A stretch of 64,000 nucleotides of DNA from CAG-791 sp963605745 (GTDB taxonomy: Bacteria; Bacillota; Clostridia; Lachnospirales; Lachnospiraceae), in the NCBI GenBank assembly GCA_963605745.1, contig CAVCWT010000004.1, positions 30,858-94,857 on the forward strand. The letters run 5' to 3'. The notes beneath the pieces are model-generated. The model did not search any database, was not told where the DNA came from, and saw nothing but the letters and a program-made list of their open reading frames with translations. Position 1 is the first letter of the stretch. Every line of letters starts with the position of its first letter. The translations under genes and the position numbers were made by a program. Positions 16,873 to 25,785 of this stretch are shown in pieces.

Positions 16873-18348
16873 CTATTCCATGTGCCCGTCGCGATGCATG
16901 CTGAACTGATCCATCGGATAGTTCTGAATGTTCTCAAGGATCTTTCGTCCATCGGCCTTGGAGAGGAGTCCCTCTCTTGCCTTCTTGATCTCAACCTCAG
17001 TCTTGTGACGGGACGGTCCGCCAACGCACCCTCCGGGGCACACCATGCCCTCGATAAAGTCTTCCGGCAGGCGTCCTGCCTTCAGGAGCGTCAGTGCCGT
17101 GCGGCAATCCTGCCCTCCTGCGACCTGTTTGAGCTTGATGTTCGTAACATCCTCGCCCCGTTCCTTCATAACTTCAACAACGGCTGCTGCAACGCCGCCG
17201 CTCGTTGCAAAGCGCTTGCCGTAAATGGAGGCTTCCTGATAACCCTCCTCGACCGGCTCCGTCTCAACGCCCTTCGAGCGAAGGAGCGCACGGAGCTCTC
17301 CGTACGTAATGACATAATCTGCGTTACCCGGAACGCTCTCATCGGCAGCCTCGCTCTTTTTGGCGATGCAGGGTCCTACGAATACCGTAATGCAGCCGGG
17401 ATGCTCGGCCTTCAAAAGGCGAGATACGGCACACATCGGAGAAACGGTACTGGACATATTCTCCTCGAACTGCTGAGGGAAATGTTTTTTCATCATATTG
17501 ATAAAGGCCGGGCAGCAGGAGGTTGTCATCTTGTGGCCCTTCTTTAAGGCCTCGCTCCACTCTGCGGCCTCATACGCTGCGGTCATGTCTCCGCCGAGTC
17601 CAACCTCTACCATGTCGGTAAAGCCGACCTTTTTGAGTGTGGCACGAATGGACGCCATGGAGATCTCTTCTCCGAACTGACCCTCCGTTGCCGGAGCGCA
17701 CATAGCATAGACCTCGTCCCCCTTCAGAATGTGCTCAATGATACCGGTAAGGTAGGTCTTAGACCCGATTGCGCCGAAGGGACAGCTGTGAATGCAGTGT
17801 CCGCAGTTGATGCACTTGCTCTCATCGATCTCGCAGTAGCCATACTCATCGAAGGTAATGGCTCCTACAGGACAAGCCTTTTTGCAGGGACGAACCAGGT
17901 GCACAATCGCACCATAAGGACAGGCCTGGGCACACATACCGCACTCACGGCACTTGTTGCGGTCGATATGGGAACGGAACTCACCGATGGTGATGGCTCC
18001 GAATTTGCAGGTATTCAGACAGGCCTTGCCGGGGCACAGACGGCAGTTATCTGTCACCGAGTAGGCCGACAGAGGACACTCATCACAGGCAGCCTTGATG
18101 ACCTGCACAATATTCTGCGAACCCGGATTCGCCTGTGTATTCTGGGCACAGGACAGGCGAATACGCTGTCTCGTAATCTCACGCTCCTTGTAGATGCAGC
18201 AGCGGTTTTCAGACTTTGGGCCCGGAACCAGCTCGTATACCAGCTGCTCCTTATGCTCTTCATCGAGGTTCCCGTCCCATGCAAGGCGGGCAACGCCTTC
18301 CATGACTTTATGTTTGTAGCTCACCAAACCTTTATCGCTCGTTACCAT
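16873..18348 (-). CDS. [FeFe]-hydrogenase with multiple ferredoxin domains, group-B-like motifs
   Basis: It reduces protons to H2 or oxidises H2 at an H-cluster in the cytoplasm. The 491-residue product has an N-terminal set of Fe-S cysteines from about 88 to 190 (CDEC, CRLC, CRECGMCAQACP, CINCGHCIHSCP), then the H-domain. The H-cluster loops are L1 TTSCCPAFI (Cys278 proton relay, Cys279 ligand), L2 VGPCIAKKSE (Cys327) and L3 VCPGGCVGGP (Cys437, Cys441). L1 ends in AF and L2 begins GPC, unlike the TSCCPxW and MPCxxK of the common group A enzymes, so I place it near group B. AGGAGG 5 nt before ATG sets the start. Maturases HydEFG are not in the window. Confidence 0.9.
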   Translation of the reverse strand: MVTSDKGLVSYKHKVMEGVARLAWDGNLDEEHKEQLVYELVPGPKSENRCCIYKEREITRQRIRLSCAQNTQANPGSQNIVQVIKAACDECPLSAYSVTDNCRLCPGKACLNTCKFGAITIGEFRSHIDRNKCRECGMCAQACPYGAIVHLVRPCKKACPVGAITFDEYGYCEIDESKCINCGHCIHSCPFGAIGSKTYLTGIIEHILKGDEVYAMCAPATEGQFGEEISMASIRATLKKVGFTDMVEVGLGGDMTAAYEAAEWSEALKKGHKMTTSCCPAFINMMKKHFPQQFEENMSSTVSPMCAVSRLLKAEHPGCITVFVGPCIAKKSEAADESVPGNADYVITYGELRALLRSKGVETEPVEEGYQEASIYGKRFATSGGVAAAVVEVMKERGEDVTNIKLKQVAGGQDCRTALTLLKAGRLPEDFIEGMVCPGGCVGGPSRHKTEVEIKKAREGLLSKADGRKILENIQNYPMDQFSMHRDGHME

Positions 18349-18454
18349 AGATACCTCCTGCTGCCACGGCTGCGGCAGACTTTTGTACAGCGCCTTTCTA
18401 ACAATCGGTCCCGGGATTACTCTGCATTTTACGTTCCTGTAGTCCCGAATCAAT

Positions 18455-19063
18455 TCAGGTTGTAACCGCTCCTCTGGCATCCACATGCACCGGAATATTC
18501 TTGCAAAAGCCAAGGCCATCCAGGGAATGTGCGGTCAGCACCAACGGTGTAGATCCCAGTATGCTGCGGATATATTCAATGCATTTCCTGCGGTTTTCGT
18601 CATCAAGCCCTGTAAATGGCTCGTCCATCACAATCACATCCGATGGGATGATGCAGGCACGAATGATGCACACGCGCCTTCGCATTCCGCCGGAAAGTTC
18701 CCGAACCGGCTTGTCCAGCTGGTCGGCCGGCAGTAATTTAGCCAGCTCTTCCCGGGCGATTCGTTCCGAGAGTTTGCGACTCACCATGGCCACATTCTCC
18801 ACAGCTGAGAAATCCTCACACAGTCTGTCCTCCTGGAACACCACACCTGCGTTGACTCTGGAATATTTGTAATCACCAAGGAGCCGAACCCTTCCCTGAT
18901 CCGGCTGCTCCAGTCCTAAGAGAATGCGCAGAAAGGTCGTCTTGCCGGCCCCGGACTCTCCTGTCAGCACGTAGGCTGTATCGGATGCAACGTCCAGGCT
19001 GAAATCCTGCAGGACTGCCTTACCGTCATAGCTCTTATAAATATGCTCTGCCTCAATCGTCAT
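18455..19063 (-). CDS. ABC transporter ATP-binding protein, TauB/SsuB-like
   Basis: A short (202-residue) ABC ATPase. Walker A is GESGAGKTT, the signature is LSGGMRRR and Walker B is VIVMDEPFTGLD. It is the third gene of a substrate-binding protein, permease, ATPase set of the nitrate/sulfonate/taurine import family. The substrate cannot be told. AGAGGAAGG precedes the start. The hydrogenase starts 107 bp downstream and could be cotranscribed. Confidence 0.88.
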   Translation of the reverse strand: MTIEAEHIYKSYDGKAVLQDFSLDVASDTAYVLTGESGAGKTTFLRILLGLEQPDQGRVRLLGDYKYSRVNAGVVFQEDRLCEDFSAVENVAMVSRKLSERIAREELAKLLPADQLDKPVRELSGGMRRRVCIIRACIIPSDVIVMDEPFTGLDDENRRKCIEYIRSILGSTPLVLTAHSLDGLGFCKNIPVHVDARGAVTT

Positions 19064-19218
19064 GCTGCCTTCCTCTGTGCGTTTTCCTCACATTCTGCTG
19101 TCTTCTTGCTTCCTTCTGAGATTTTGTCCATCTGACACTGCCACAGATCGTTTCCTGCAAGATGTCCGTTGCCTTATGTCAAGGTCCCCGTACATTCATC
19201 CTGCCTGCAACAGACGCA

Positions 19219-19968
19219 TCAGTGACAACTGCTGCCCTGTTTTTTGTTGTGTGCAATCTGCGAAAACAGCAGCATGAACAGCTTCTCAAAGGCCCAGCTG
19301 ATCAGAAGGATCACCAGTGTCCAGGCAAAGATCCCCGCCGTATCGAGTGTGATCTTGTCCATATACAGCTGGTTGCCGATGCTGAGCTTGTACTGGCCGA
19401 TAAGCTCTGCGGCAACGCCGCTCTTCCAGCTCATTCCCAAAGCCAGTGCAAAGCCGCTTTTCAGGAAAGGATACACACCGGGAAATGCAATGTACCGCAG
19501 AACGGAGCCAGCCGGCATGTGATAAACCTCTGCCATCTCCATCAGCTGCGGATCAAGGCTTTCCAGCCCCTGCAGCGTATTCAGATACAGGATCGGCACA
19601 ACAACGACAAAGCTGATCACAAAGGAGAGCCTTCCGGCTCCGAACCAGATGAGCGCCAGGATAATAAAGCTCGCAACCGGAACGGCCTTCAGCACCGTGA
19701 TAAACGGAGCCAGAATCTCCTTCACCAAAGGCTTTCTGTCCGCACAATACGCCAGAACAATTCCTGCCGCAGACCCTGCAAGGAAGCCTCCCACAATCCG
19801 CAGGAACGAGAACACAACGCTCTCAATAAACTCTGTCGTTCCAACGAGTCCCTTCAGTGCGAACAGTGTCTCAACAGGACCTGCCATCAATATCGGATTG
19901 TGAATAAGGAGCGAGACCAGCTGCCACAGAACCAGCCAGCCGGCTGCGATTGCGATCTTTTTCTTCAT
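19219..19968 (-). CDS. ABC transporter permease, TauC/SsuC-like
   Basis: A 249-residue permease with about six membrane spans and a cytoplasmic EAA-type loop around LESLDPQLMEMAEVYHMPAG, typical of BPD_transp_1 permeases of the sulfonate/nitrate class. The start has only a weak ribosome site, and a palindromic repeat (copy B) lies immediately upstream between this gene and its binding protein. Confidence 0.88.
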   Translation of the reverse strand: MKKKIAIAAGWLVLWQLVSLLIHNPILMAGPVETLFALKGLVGTTEFIESVVFSFLRIVGGFLAGSAAGIVLAYCADRKPLVKEILAPFITVLKAVPVASFIILALIWFGAGRLSFVISFVVVVPILYLNTLQGLESLDPQLMEMAEVYHMPAGSVLRYIAFPGVYPFLKSGFALALGMSWKSGVAAELIGQYKLSIGNQLYMDKITLDTAGIFAWTLVILLISWAFEKLFMLLFSQIAHNKKQGSSCH

Positions 19969-20000
19969 ACTGCGTCTTATTTTTCCGTTCTTTAAAAAAC

Positions 20001-20194
20001 GTAACTGTTTAGTTTAGCACCCATCTCGATTTTGATACTCGAAAATGCCTGCGCGGCTTTCTCCTTGCATTCGGAAAACCTCGATGTGGCTGGGCAAAGG
20101 AGCTCCGCTCCTTGCCCACCTGGTAATTTCAGTCATGAATTTGTGCGCGAGGCGCCCAATTCATGATTGAAATCGTCAGGTGCTAAACAGATAC
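20001..20194. repeat. Dispersed palindromic repeat, copy B (full, 194 bp)
   Basis: The ends are inverted: GTAACTGTTTAGTTTAGCAC at the left and GTGCTAAACAGATAC at the right (reverse complement GTATCTGTTTAGCAC). Inside are a GGGCAAAGGAG/CTCCTTGCCC hairpin and a TCATGAATT/AATTCATGA hairpin. The inverse of this copy aligns along its length with copy C at 22556-22710. It separates a transporter's binding-protein gene from its permease gene. Confidence 0.85.
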
Positions 20195-20197
20195 AAA

Positions 20198-21343
20198 TCA
20201 TTCTGCGATGTAGTACAGATCCTCGCCCGGTAGTTTTCCGCCCACGGAACTTGCATCGGCCTCGTATAAAACTTCCAGATAACCGGACAGAGCCTCCTTC
20301 ATTTCGTCGCCGGTGATGCAGACAATGTTGCACTCCGCAAGTGCCTTCTCTGCAATCTGCGCCTTTTCAATAATGCCATATTCTGCAACCAGTGCAGCGG
20401 TTCCTGCCACATCCGCTACAGCAGTATCAGCGGAGGCTTCATGCTCGTCCATAAAGACCGCTACCGCATCCGGATGCTCGTCCAGGAATGCGGTACGAAC
20501 AATCGTAGCTCCTGTCAGGAAACGGGAGCCGTTCTCTGTGATGGCATCCCATTCATCCGTCAGAGAAAAGGCCGTCTGCAGCTCAGCATTCTGAACCTTT
20601 GCAACCGTCACAAAGGGCTGCGGCAGCACCGCAATCTGCTGCGGATCCTCCTGCAGGAGTGCCGCAATCTCCGTTGCCTCCGAGTGGAACTCCAGTGTGC
20701 AATCCGTAATGCCGTTTGCCTCCAGAAGGTAATTCAACGCATATTCCGGTGTGGCACCCTGTCCGGTGGTAAGGACCGTCTTGCCGGCCAGATCCTTGAT
20801 GGATGTGATACTCTCATCGGCCGTAACGCAGTACAGAACACCCAGTGTATTGATGTCCGTTACCTTCACGCCGCCTTCCGTCTTGTTATAAAGTGTCGCA
20901 GCAAGGTTTGCCGGGATCATGGCAATATCCAGATCTCCTGATGCTACCGAGGCTACAATCTCGGATGGATCCGAGGCCATGGTAAATTCATATTGTCCCT
21001 GAGACGTTCCCTCATCCGATGCCTTCATCAGATTGACAAGTCCCATCGTAGTCGGTCCCTTCAAAGAGCCAACGCGGATCAGGCTTCCGTCATAATCCAG
21101 AACCGTGTCCTCTGCGGCATCTGCCGATGCCTGTGTTTCTGCTGCATTCTCAGCAGACTCTCCTGCTGTCTCACTGCCGCTTAATTCCGCCGTTTCACTG
21201 CCTGTCTCTTCTGCATCCGCAGCCGCTTCCGATGTCTCATTTGCAGATGTCTCATTTCCCGCAGAATCCGTGCTGCCGCAGCCCGCCAGAACGCCTGCTG
21301 CCAGAACAGCTGTCATCAACAGCCCAATGACTTTCCGTTTCAT
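20198..21343 (-). CDS. ABC transporter substrate-binding lipoprotein (NMT1/SsuA-like)
   Basis: A 381-residue lipoprotein. The signal peptide ends in the lipobox LAGCG (Cys near residue 21), followed by a long Ser/Glu/Ala-rich linker to about residue 95. The binding domain then shows RVGSLKGPTTMGLVNLM and MIPANLAATLYN, a pattern of the nitrate/sulfonate/thiamine-precursor family. GCGGAGG precedes the start. The stop codon lies 4 bp from repeat copy B. Confidence 0.88.
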   Translation of the reverse strand: MKRKVIGLLMTAVLAAGVLAGCGSTDSAGNETSANETSEAAADAEETGSETAELSGSETAGESAENAAETQASADAAEDTVLDYDGSLIRVGSLKGPTTMGLVNLMKASDEGTSQGQYEFTMASDPSEIVASVASGDLDIAMIPANLAATLYNKTEGGVKVTDINTLGVLYCVTADESITSIKDLAGKTVLTTGQGATPEYALNYLLEANGITDCTLEFHSEATEIAALLQEDPQQIAVLPQPFVTVAKVQNAELQTAFSLTDEWDAITENGSRFLTGATIVRTAFLDEHPDAVAVFMDEHEASADTAVADVAGTAALVAEYGIIEKAQIAEKALAECNIVCITGDEMKEALSGYLEVLYEADASSVGGKLPGEDLYYIAE

Positions 21344-21400
21344 TCCATTCCTCCGCTTTGCTCTCCTCACTGTTTGTTAAACAATTATCATTGTAAAATG

Positions 21401-21431
21401 CCCCCTGTCTTTCCGCAAGAAAAACAGGGGG
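21401..21431 (-). terminator. Terminator after the threonine aldolase gene
   Basis: CCCCCTGT (21401-21408) pairs with ACAGGGGG (21424-21431). On the minus strand the stem is followed by CATTTTAC. It lies 38 bp after the aldolase stop and separates that gene from the transporter. Confidence 0.75.
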
Positions 21432-21468
21432 TTTCACGCTTCTAATTGTTGTTCAGTTCGTCCCACGC

Positions 21469-22512
21469 TTACAGGGTCTCCACCCATCGGATCAGCTCCT
21501 CTGCGTCCTCCTCTTTGGTCGCCCAGCTGGTACAGAACCGAACGCAGCTATGTTCCTCGTCCATTCGGTGGTCATAGCTGAATTCGAACCTCTCTGCCAG
21601 CCTCTCCAGGTGCGCATCCGGCATCACAACAAAGATTTGATTCGTACGGTTCGGTGCAAGGAAGGAATATCCTTTTTCCGTAAATGCCGCCCGGATCTTC
21701 TCTGCCATCTCGATGGCATGTGCAGCAATCTCAAGGTAGAGATTGTCCGTAAACAGCGCATCGAACTGCAGTCCCAGGAGCCGTCCCTTTGCCAACATGC
21801 CTCCGCTTTGTTTGATCAAATAACGAAAGTCCCTCTGCAGCTCTTGATTCCGGATCACAACTGCCTCCCCAAACAGTGCCCCCACCTTCGTTCCGCCGAT
21901 ATAAAAAACGTCACACAAAGCAGCAATCTCCGGAAAGGTCAGATCATTATCCGGTGCCGCCAGTCCATATCCAAGCCTTGCTCCGTCAAGAAACAGGTAT
22001 AGTCCATACCTGTGGCAGGTTTGCGACATTGCCTCCAGCTCCGCCCTGGTATAGCAGGTTCCGAGCTCTGTCGGATTGGAAATATACACCATTCCCGGCT
22101 GCACCATGTGCTCATGACTGGCATTGTGCAGATGCTCCTCGCAGGCCTCTGCGACCTGTGCGGCCGTTATTTTGCCATCTGTACCGGGAAGTCCCAGGAC
22201 CTTGTGTCCGCAGGATTCTGCCGCGCCGGTCTCATGGACATTGATGTGCCCGGTCTCTGCACACAGAACCCCCTGATACCTTCGGAGTGCCGCATTGATC
22301 ACCGTCACATTCGTCTGCGTCCCGCCCACCAGAAAATGGACCGCCAGGCTCTCATCCCGGCAGGCCGCACGAATCTTTGCCCTGGCCGATTCGCAATATA
22401 CATCCTCGCCGTAGCCGGGCGTCTGCTCCAGATTCGTTGCCACAAGCCTCTCCAGAACCTTCGGATGTGCTCCTTCGTTATAGTCACACTGAAATAAAAT
22501 CTTCTCAGCCAT
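21469..22512 (-). CDS. Low-specificity L-threonine aldolase
   Basis: A PLP enzyme that cleaves threonine or allo-threonine to glycine and acetaldehyde. The protein has 347 residues. The PLP lysine is Lys209 in YIGGTKVGALFGEA; FLVGGTQTN (phosphate contacts) and LFLDGARLGYG (aspartate to the pyridine nitrogen) are also in place. AGGTGAGG sets the start. It is a single gene with its own terminator and with repeat copy C just upstream. Confidence 0.93.
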   Translation of the reverse strand: MAEKILFQCDYNEGAHPKVLERLVATNLEQTPGYGEDVYCESARAKIRAACRDESLAVHFLVGGTQTNVTVINAALRRYQGVLCAETGHINVHETGAAESCGHKVLGLPGTDGKITAAQVAEACEEHLHNASHEHMVQPGMVYISNPTELGTCYTRAELEAMSQTCHRYGLYLFLDGARLGYGLAAPDNDLTFPEIAALCDVFYIGGTKVGALFGEAVVIRNQELQRDFRYLIKQSGGMLAKGRLLGLQFDALFTDNLYLEIAAHAIEMAEKIRAAFTEKGYSFLAPNRTNQIFVVMPDAHLERLAERFEFSYDHRMDEEHSCVRFCTSWATKEEDAEELIRWVETL

Positions 22513-22555
22513 CGTTCCTCACCTTATTTTTTCTTTTTCTCCTATTATAGTTTTT

Positions 22556-22710
22556 GTATCTGTTTAGCACCAGGCGATTTCAGCAGGAATCGGCCACTTG
22601 TGGACGGATTCCTGAATGAAATTGACAGGTAGGCAAGGAGCGAAGCTCCTCTGCCCAGCCACATCGAGGATTTGCAACGCAAATTCGAGATGCGAGTGCT
22701 AAATAGATAC
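22556..22710. repeat. Dispersed palindromic repeat, copy C (full, 155 bp)
   Basis: It begins GTATCTGTTTAGCACC and ends GTGCTAAATAGATAC, an inverted terminal pair of 15 bp with one mismatch. Internal hairpins include GGAATC.../GATTCC and GGCAAGGAGC/GCTCCTCTGCC, and CACATCGAGG follows, as in copy B. No coding sequence or transposase is inside. Confidence 0.85.
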
Positions 22711-22779
22711 TAGTACAGCGATTTTTAAATAACTAGTGCCTGATTCAGTGAACTACCATCTTGCCTGGTTTCTGTCTCT

Positions 22780-23535
22780 TCACTCGTTACTCTCTGTGGT
22801 GCTGCTCTCTGAGGTGTCCTCCGTCGTCTGCTGATCGATATCCGTATCACACTTGTTGAACAGTCGATAGGTACTGTTGTTCCATGTATAGACCGTATCC
22901 ACTCCGTCCACGCGAATGTAACGGCAGCTGATCATTGTATTCTCATCGCCAACCTCGACGGTGTGAACCGTTCCGTCCGCCATCTCGGCCGTGATGATCA
23001 TCACAGGCTCATCCAGTCCGTATTGCACAAGGTCTGTAACGTCTATGATCTCATTCGTACAGGTAAGATCAGAAAGGTCCTGCAGCAGCTCATTTGCGGT
23101 TGTGGCATTCACCTCGTAGTACATCGTCGCCTCTTCCTCCGAGTCCTCCGATGCATTCTCCGTGTCTGTCTCCTCCTTTTCTGTCTCAGGAGCCTTCGTC
23201 TCTGCCGTCACAGAATCCTCGGTCTCTGCCGTCGCTTCCGTCTCAGGAGCCTCCGTCTCTGCCGATGCTGCCAGCGCCGCCTCCTCGGCGTTGATGTCGT
23301 TGACAAAGCTCCAGGCCTCGCCATCATAGTTCAGGTCGATCGTCCCGTTTTCACCGGTCACGGTGAGCCTGCGAAGGTCACTTACCTCAAAGGACAGTGC
23401 CGTATATTCTCCATTTTCCTTGCGTTCTTCCTCGGCCTCCTTCTGGTCAGCCAGCTTTACCGCTGCGTAGTAGCCCAGGAGACACACCAGCAAAACAACG
23501 ACAAGGAGTTTCATCTGTGTCTTTTGCTTTTTCAT
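22780..23535 (-). CDS. DUF4340 membrane-anchored protein with acidic linker
   Basis: About 251 residues. An N-terminal membrane anchor (LLVVVLLVCLLGYYAAV) precedes a DUF4340-like beta domain: the first part runs to about residue 75 (DGEAWSF), the second from about 137 (MYYEVNATTANELLQDL) on. Between them is a 50-residue low-complexity linker of Glu, Thr and Ala. DUF4340 proteins usually accompany Gld-type ABC exporters, as here. The start is uncertain; a TTG 17 codons upstream is also possible. Confidence 0.78.
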   Translation of the reverse strand: MKKQKTQMKLLVVVLLVCLLGYYAAVKLADQKEAEEERKENGEYTALSFEVSDLRRLTVTGENGTIDLNYDGEAWSFVNDINAEEAALAASAETEAPETEATAETEDSVTAETKAPETEKEETDTENASEDSEEEATMYYEVNATTANELLQDLSDLTCTNEIIDVTDLVQYGLDEPVMIITAEMADGTVHTVEVGDENTMISCRYIRVDGVDTVYTWNNSTYRLFNKCDTDIDQQTTEDTSESSTTESNE

Positions 23536-23598
23536 ATTGTCCGTAGATCCTTTCTGTTTCAAGGGCTGCCGTTTTTCAACGGACAAAAAGACGGTTCC

Positions 23599-25785
23599 TT
23601 ACCTTCTCCTCCGAATGAACCAGGTCACGAATCCTGCGATCAACAGAATCAACGGGATCACAATGATACACATCAGATTCACGATCATTGCTGTCATCGC
23701 GGGCACGGTCAGGGACGAGGAGCTGACGCTCTTTACCGCAACCGAGATTCCGATGTCTGCGCCTTCGTCCTCCACAAGAGTGCTCACAAGGCTCGAGAAC
23801 AAAGAGGAATTCGAGCCGGACACCATCTGATCAGCACCGTCCGAAAAGGTCAGAACAGAACTGAAGATGTAGGCGGTTGAGACATAGCTGCTCGATGTTG
23901 CATCCGAATCCGAGCCCTCAGAATCCGAATCCTCCGTGCTCTCCTCGCCAATGACCGCCTTCACTCCCAGGACGTACTGGCCGGTCGTATCTTCTGCATT
24001 CTGCGAGAAGTCCTCCGTCGTTGTCGTCACATCCGTGTGGATATAGGCATTCTCCGAAGTGGTCAGAAGGTTTGTTAATGTCACCTCATCCTCTGCCGTA
24101 GGATCCGTCTCCTGCAATGCCTGCGCATAAGCCATAAAGACATATCCGTTGCCTCCTGTTACCGATGAAGTCTCCGACGCTGTCGCTACATCCGGCAGAA
24201 GGTACGTCTCCGAGCGGTAATAATACCCCTGGTTGTTCTCCAGAACCACGCCCTTGCTGACCGAAATGCCGTAGTAATTCAGAACCGCATTCCAGTTCGG
24301 CATCTCCTCTGCCTGCTGAAAATTCGTCGTCGCGATCAGCTTGCCGCCGTGCCTGAGATAATACAGAATCTTGTCCGCATCATCGGCCGACAAATCTGTG
24401 GAAGGACCGTTGATCACCAGCACGCTGCAGTCCTCCGGAATGGCATCGTTTACCATCAGATCCAGGCTTTCCGTTTCGCAGTTCAGCTTGCCAAGCGCCG
24501 ATGTAAAGTTACTCCCAAGGCTTTCCTCTCCATGCCCTGTCAGCGTGTACACCTTTGGCACATGTTCACTCGTCACATAGGCAATGGCCGAATCCACCTG
24601 TCCCTCTGCATCATAGCCGGACACACTCTGCGTGTAGGTCGAATAATCAATCGTATATTCATACAGGTCCGAATAATCCACCACCTTATACCTGCTGCCG
24701 CACTCGACAATGAGGGAGTTCCAGGTGGCATTCATAACATCACTGTATTCCTGCAAAAAGGACGGATCTGCCGCAGGATCCACATAGGTCACGGTCAGAT
24801 GATCGCTCTGCTCTGCCATCATGGTGAGCGTTCCGTCCACCGTCGAATCCTTGCTCGAGGTGCCGGTCAGAACATAGATCGTAACGTCCTGCTCGAGGTT
24901 CTGCAGATATTCCTTCGTCTCCGATGTCAGTGAATACAGCCCGCTCATGGACACATCGAATTTCGTATACTCCGTCGGCAGCTGGTTCACCGCCATGTTG
25001 ACGACCACCGTAATGGCCGCAACAACGGCAATCAGTCCCGTAGAATAGGCGCCAAAGCTTAAGGTCTTTTTCGATACCGAGTAGCGTCTCTTCTGAATAA
25101 CCTGTGTCGTCAGGAATAAAAATAAAACGACCACGCCCACCAGATAGACCACGGAGGTGAGATCAATCGTTCCGTTCAGGAAGGTATCGAACCGGGACGG
25201 AATGTCAAAAGCACTAAGGATCGTGGTCAGAACATTGCCGTCCGTCGAGATCATCTGCTCAATGTTCGGCATCACCATGGACACGAACAGACACAAAAAC
25301 GACAGGACCGCCGCAATGATCACGCTTTCTGTCAAACTCGAGAGGAACACACACAGTGCCGTCTCTGCCAGGCCGAACAGCCACATTCCAAGGAGTCCGG
25401 TATAGCTCTGCGCATAAGGAACGCTGCCAAACCGTGATAAGAGCAAAGGATACAGTCCAAGACCTGCAGTCACCATCGTGTGGAGGGCTGCAAGTGCCAG
25501 ATATTTGCCCAGAACCACCTTCCCGACAGACACCGGTGCCGTCAGAATCAGCTGATCGGTTCTGGCCTTTCTCTCCTCTGCAAAGGATCGCATGCACAGG
25601 ATCGGCAGCAGGATCAACATGATTACAGAGGACACGGACAGAACACTCGAGATATCCGAGTTCAGGCCGATCAGACAGTTGCTGCCGATATAAAGAGACA
25701 TAATTGCCCACATCACCGCCAGGTACAACCACCCGATAAAGCTGTGAAATAACGATGAGAGGTCCTTTTTAAAGATTGCCTTCAT
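23599..25785 (-). CDS. GldF-GldG fused ABC exporter permease and auxiliary domain
   Basis: A 728-residue fusion. Residues 1-240 hold six membrane spans of an ABC-2 permease (GldF-like). A seventh span near 250-275 leads to a large outer domain like GldG/ABC_transp_aux (LYSLTSETKEYLQNL, YTLTGHGEESLGSNF, VLVINGPSTDLS). A final membrane span near 700-722 ends in RRRR. It overlaps the upstream ATPase gene by 4 bp (ATGA). The family exports unknown cargo or handles the cell surface; gliding is not implied in this lineage. Confidence 0.85.
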   Translation of the reverse strand: MKAIFKKDLSSLFHSFIGWLYLAVMWAIMSLYIGSNCLIGLNSDISSVLSVSSVIMLILLPILCMRSFAEERKARTDQLILTAPVSVGKVVLGKYLALAALHTMVTAGLGLYPLLLSRFGSVPYAQSYTGLLGMWLFGLAETALCVFLSSLTESVIIAAVLSFLCLFVSMVMPNIEQMISTDGNVLTTILSAFDIPSRFDTFLNGTIDLTSVVYLVGVVVLFLFLTTQVIQKRRYSVSKKTLSFGAYSTGLIAVVAAITVVVNMAVNQLPTEYTKFDVSMSGLYSLTSETKEYLQNLEQDVTIYVLTGTSSKDSTVDGTLTMMAEQSDHLTVTYVDPAADPSFLQEYSDVMNATWNSLIVECGSRYKVVDYSDLYEYTIDYSTYTQSVSGYDAEGQVDSAIAYVTSEHVPKVYTLTGHGEESLGSNFTSALGKLNCETESLDLMVNDAIPEDCSVLVINGPSTDLSADDADKILYYLRHGGKLIATTNFQQAEEMPNWNAVLNYYGISVSKGVVLENNQGYYYRSETYLLPDVATASETSSVTGGNGYVFMAYAQALQETDPTAEDEVTLTNLLTTSENAYIHTDVTTTTEDFSQNAEDTTGQYVLGVKAVIGEESTEDSDSEGSDSDATSSSYVSTAYIFSSVLTFSDGADQMVSGSNSSLFSSLVSTLVEDEGADIGISVAVKSVSSSSLTVPAMTAMIVNLMCIIVIPLILLIAGFVTWFIRRRR

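Noticed and set aside
20001..20194. Riboswitch or T-box leader for the transporter operon
   Set aside because: The palindromic sequence recurs in unrelated intergenic places in both orientations and with inverted ends, so a dispersed repeat explains it better.
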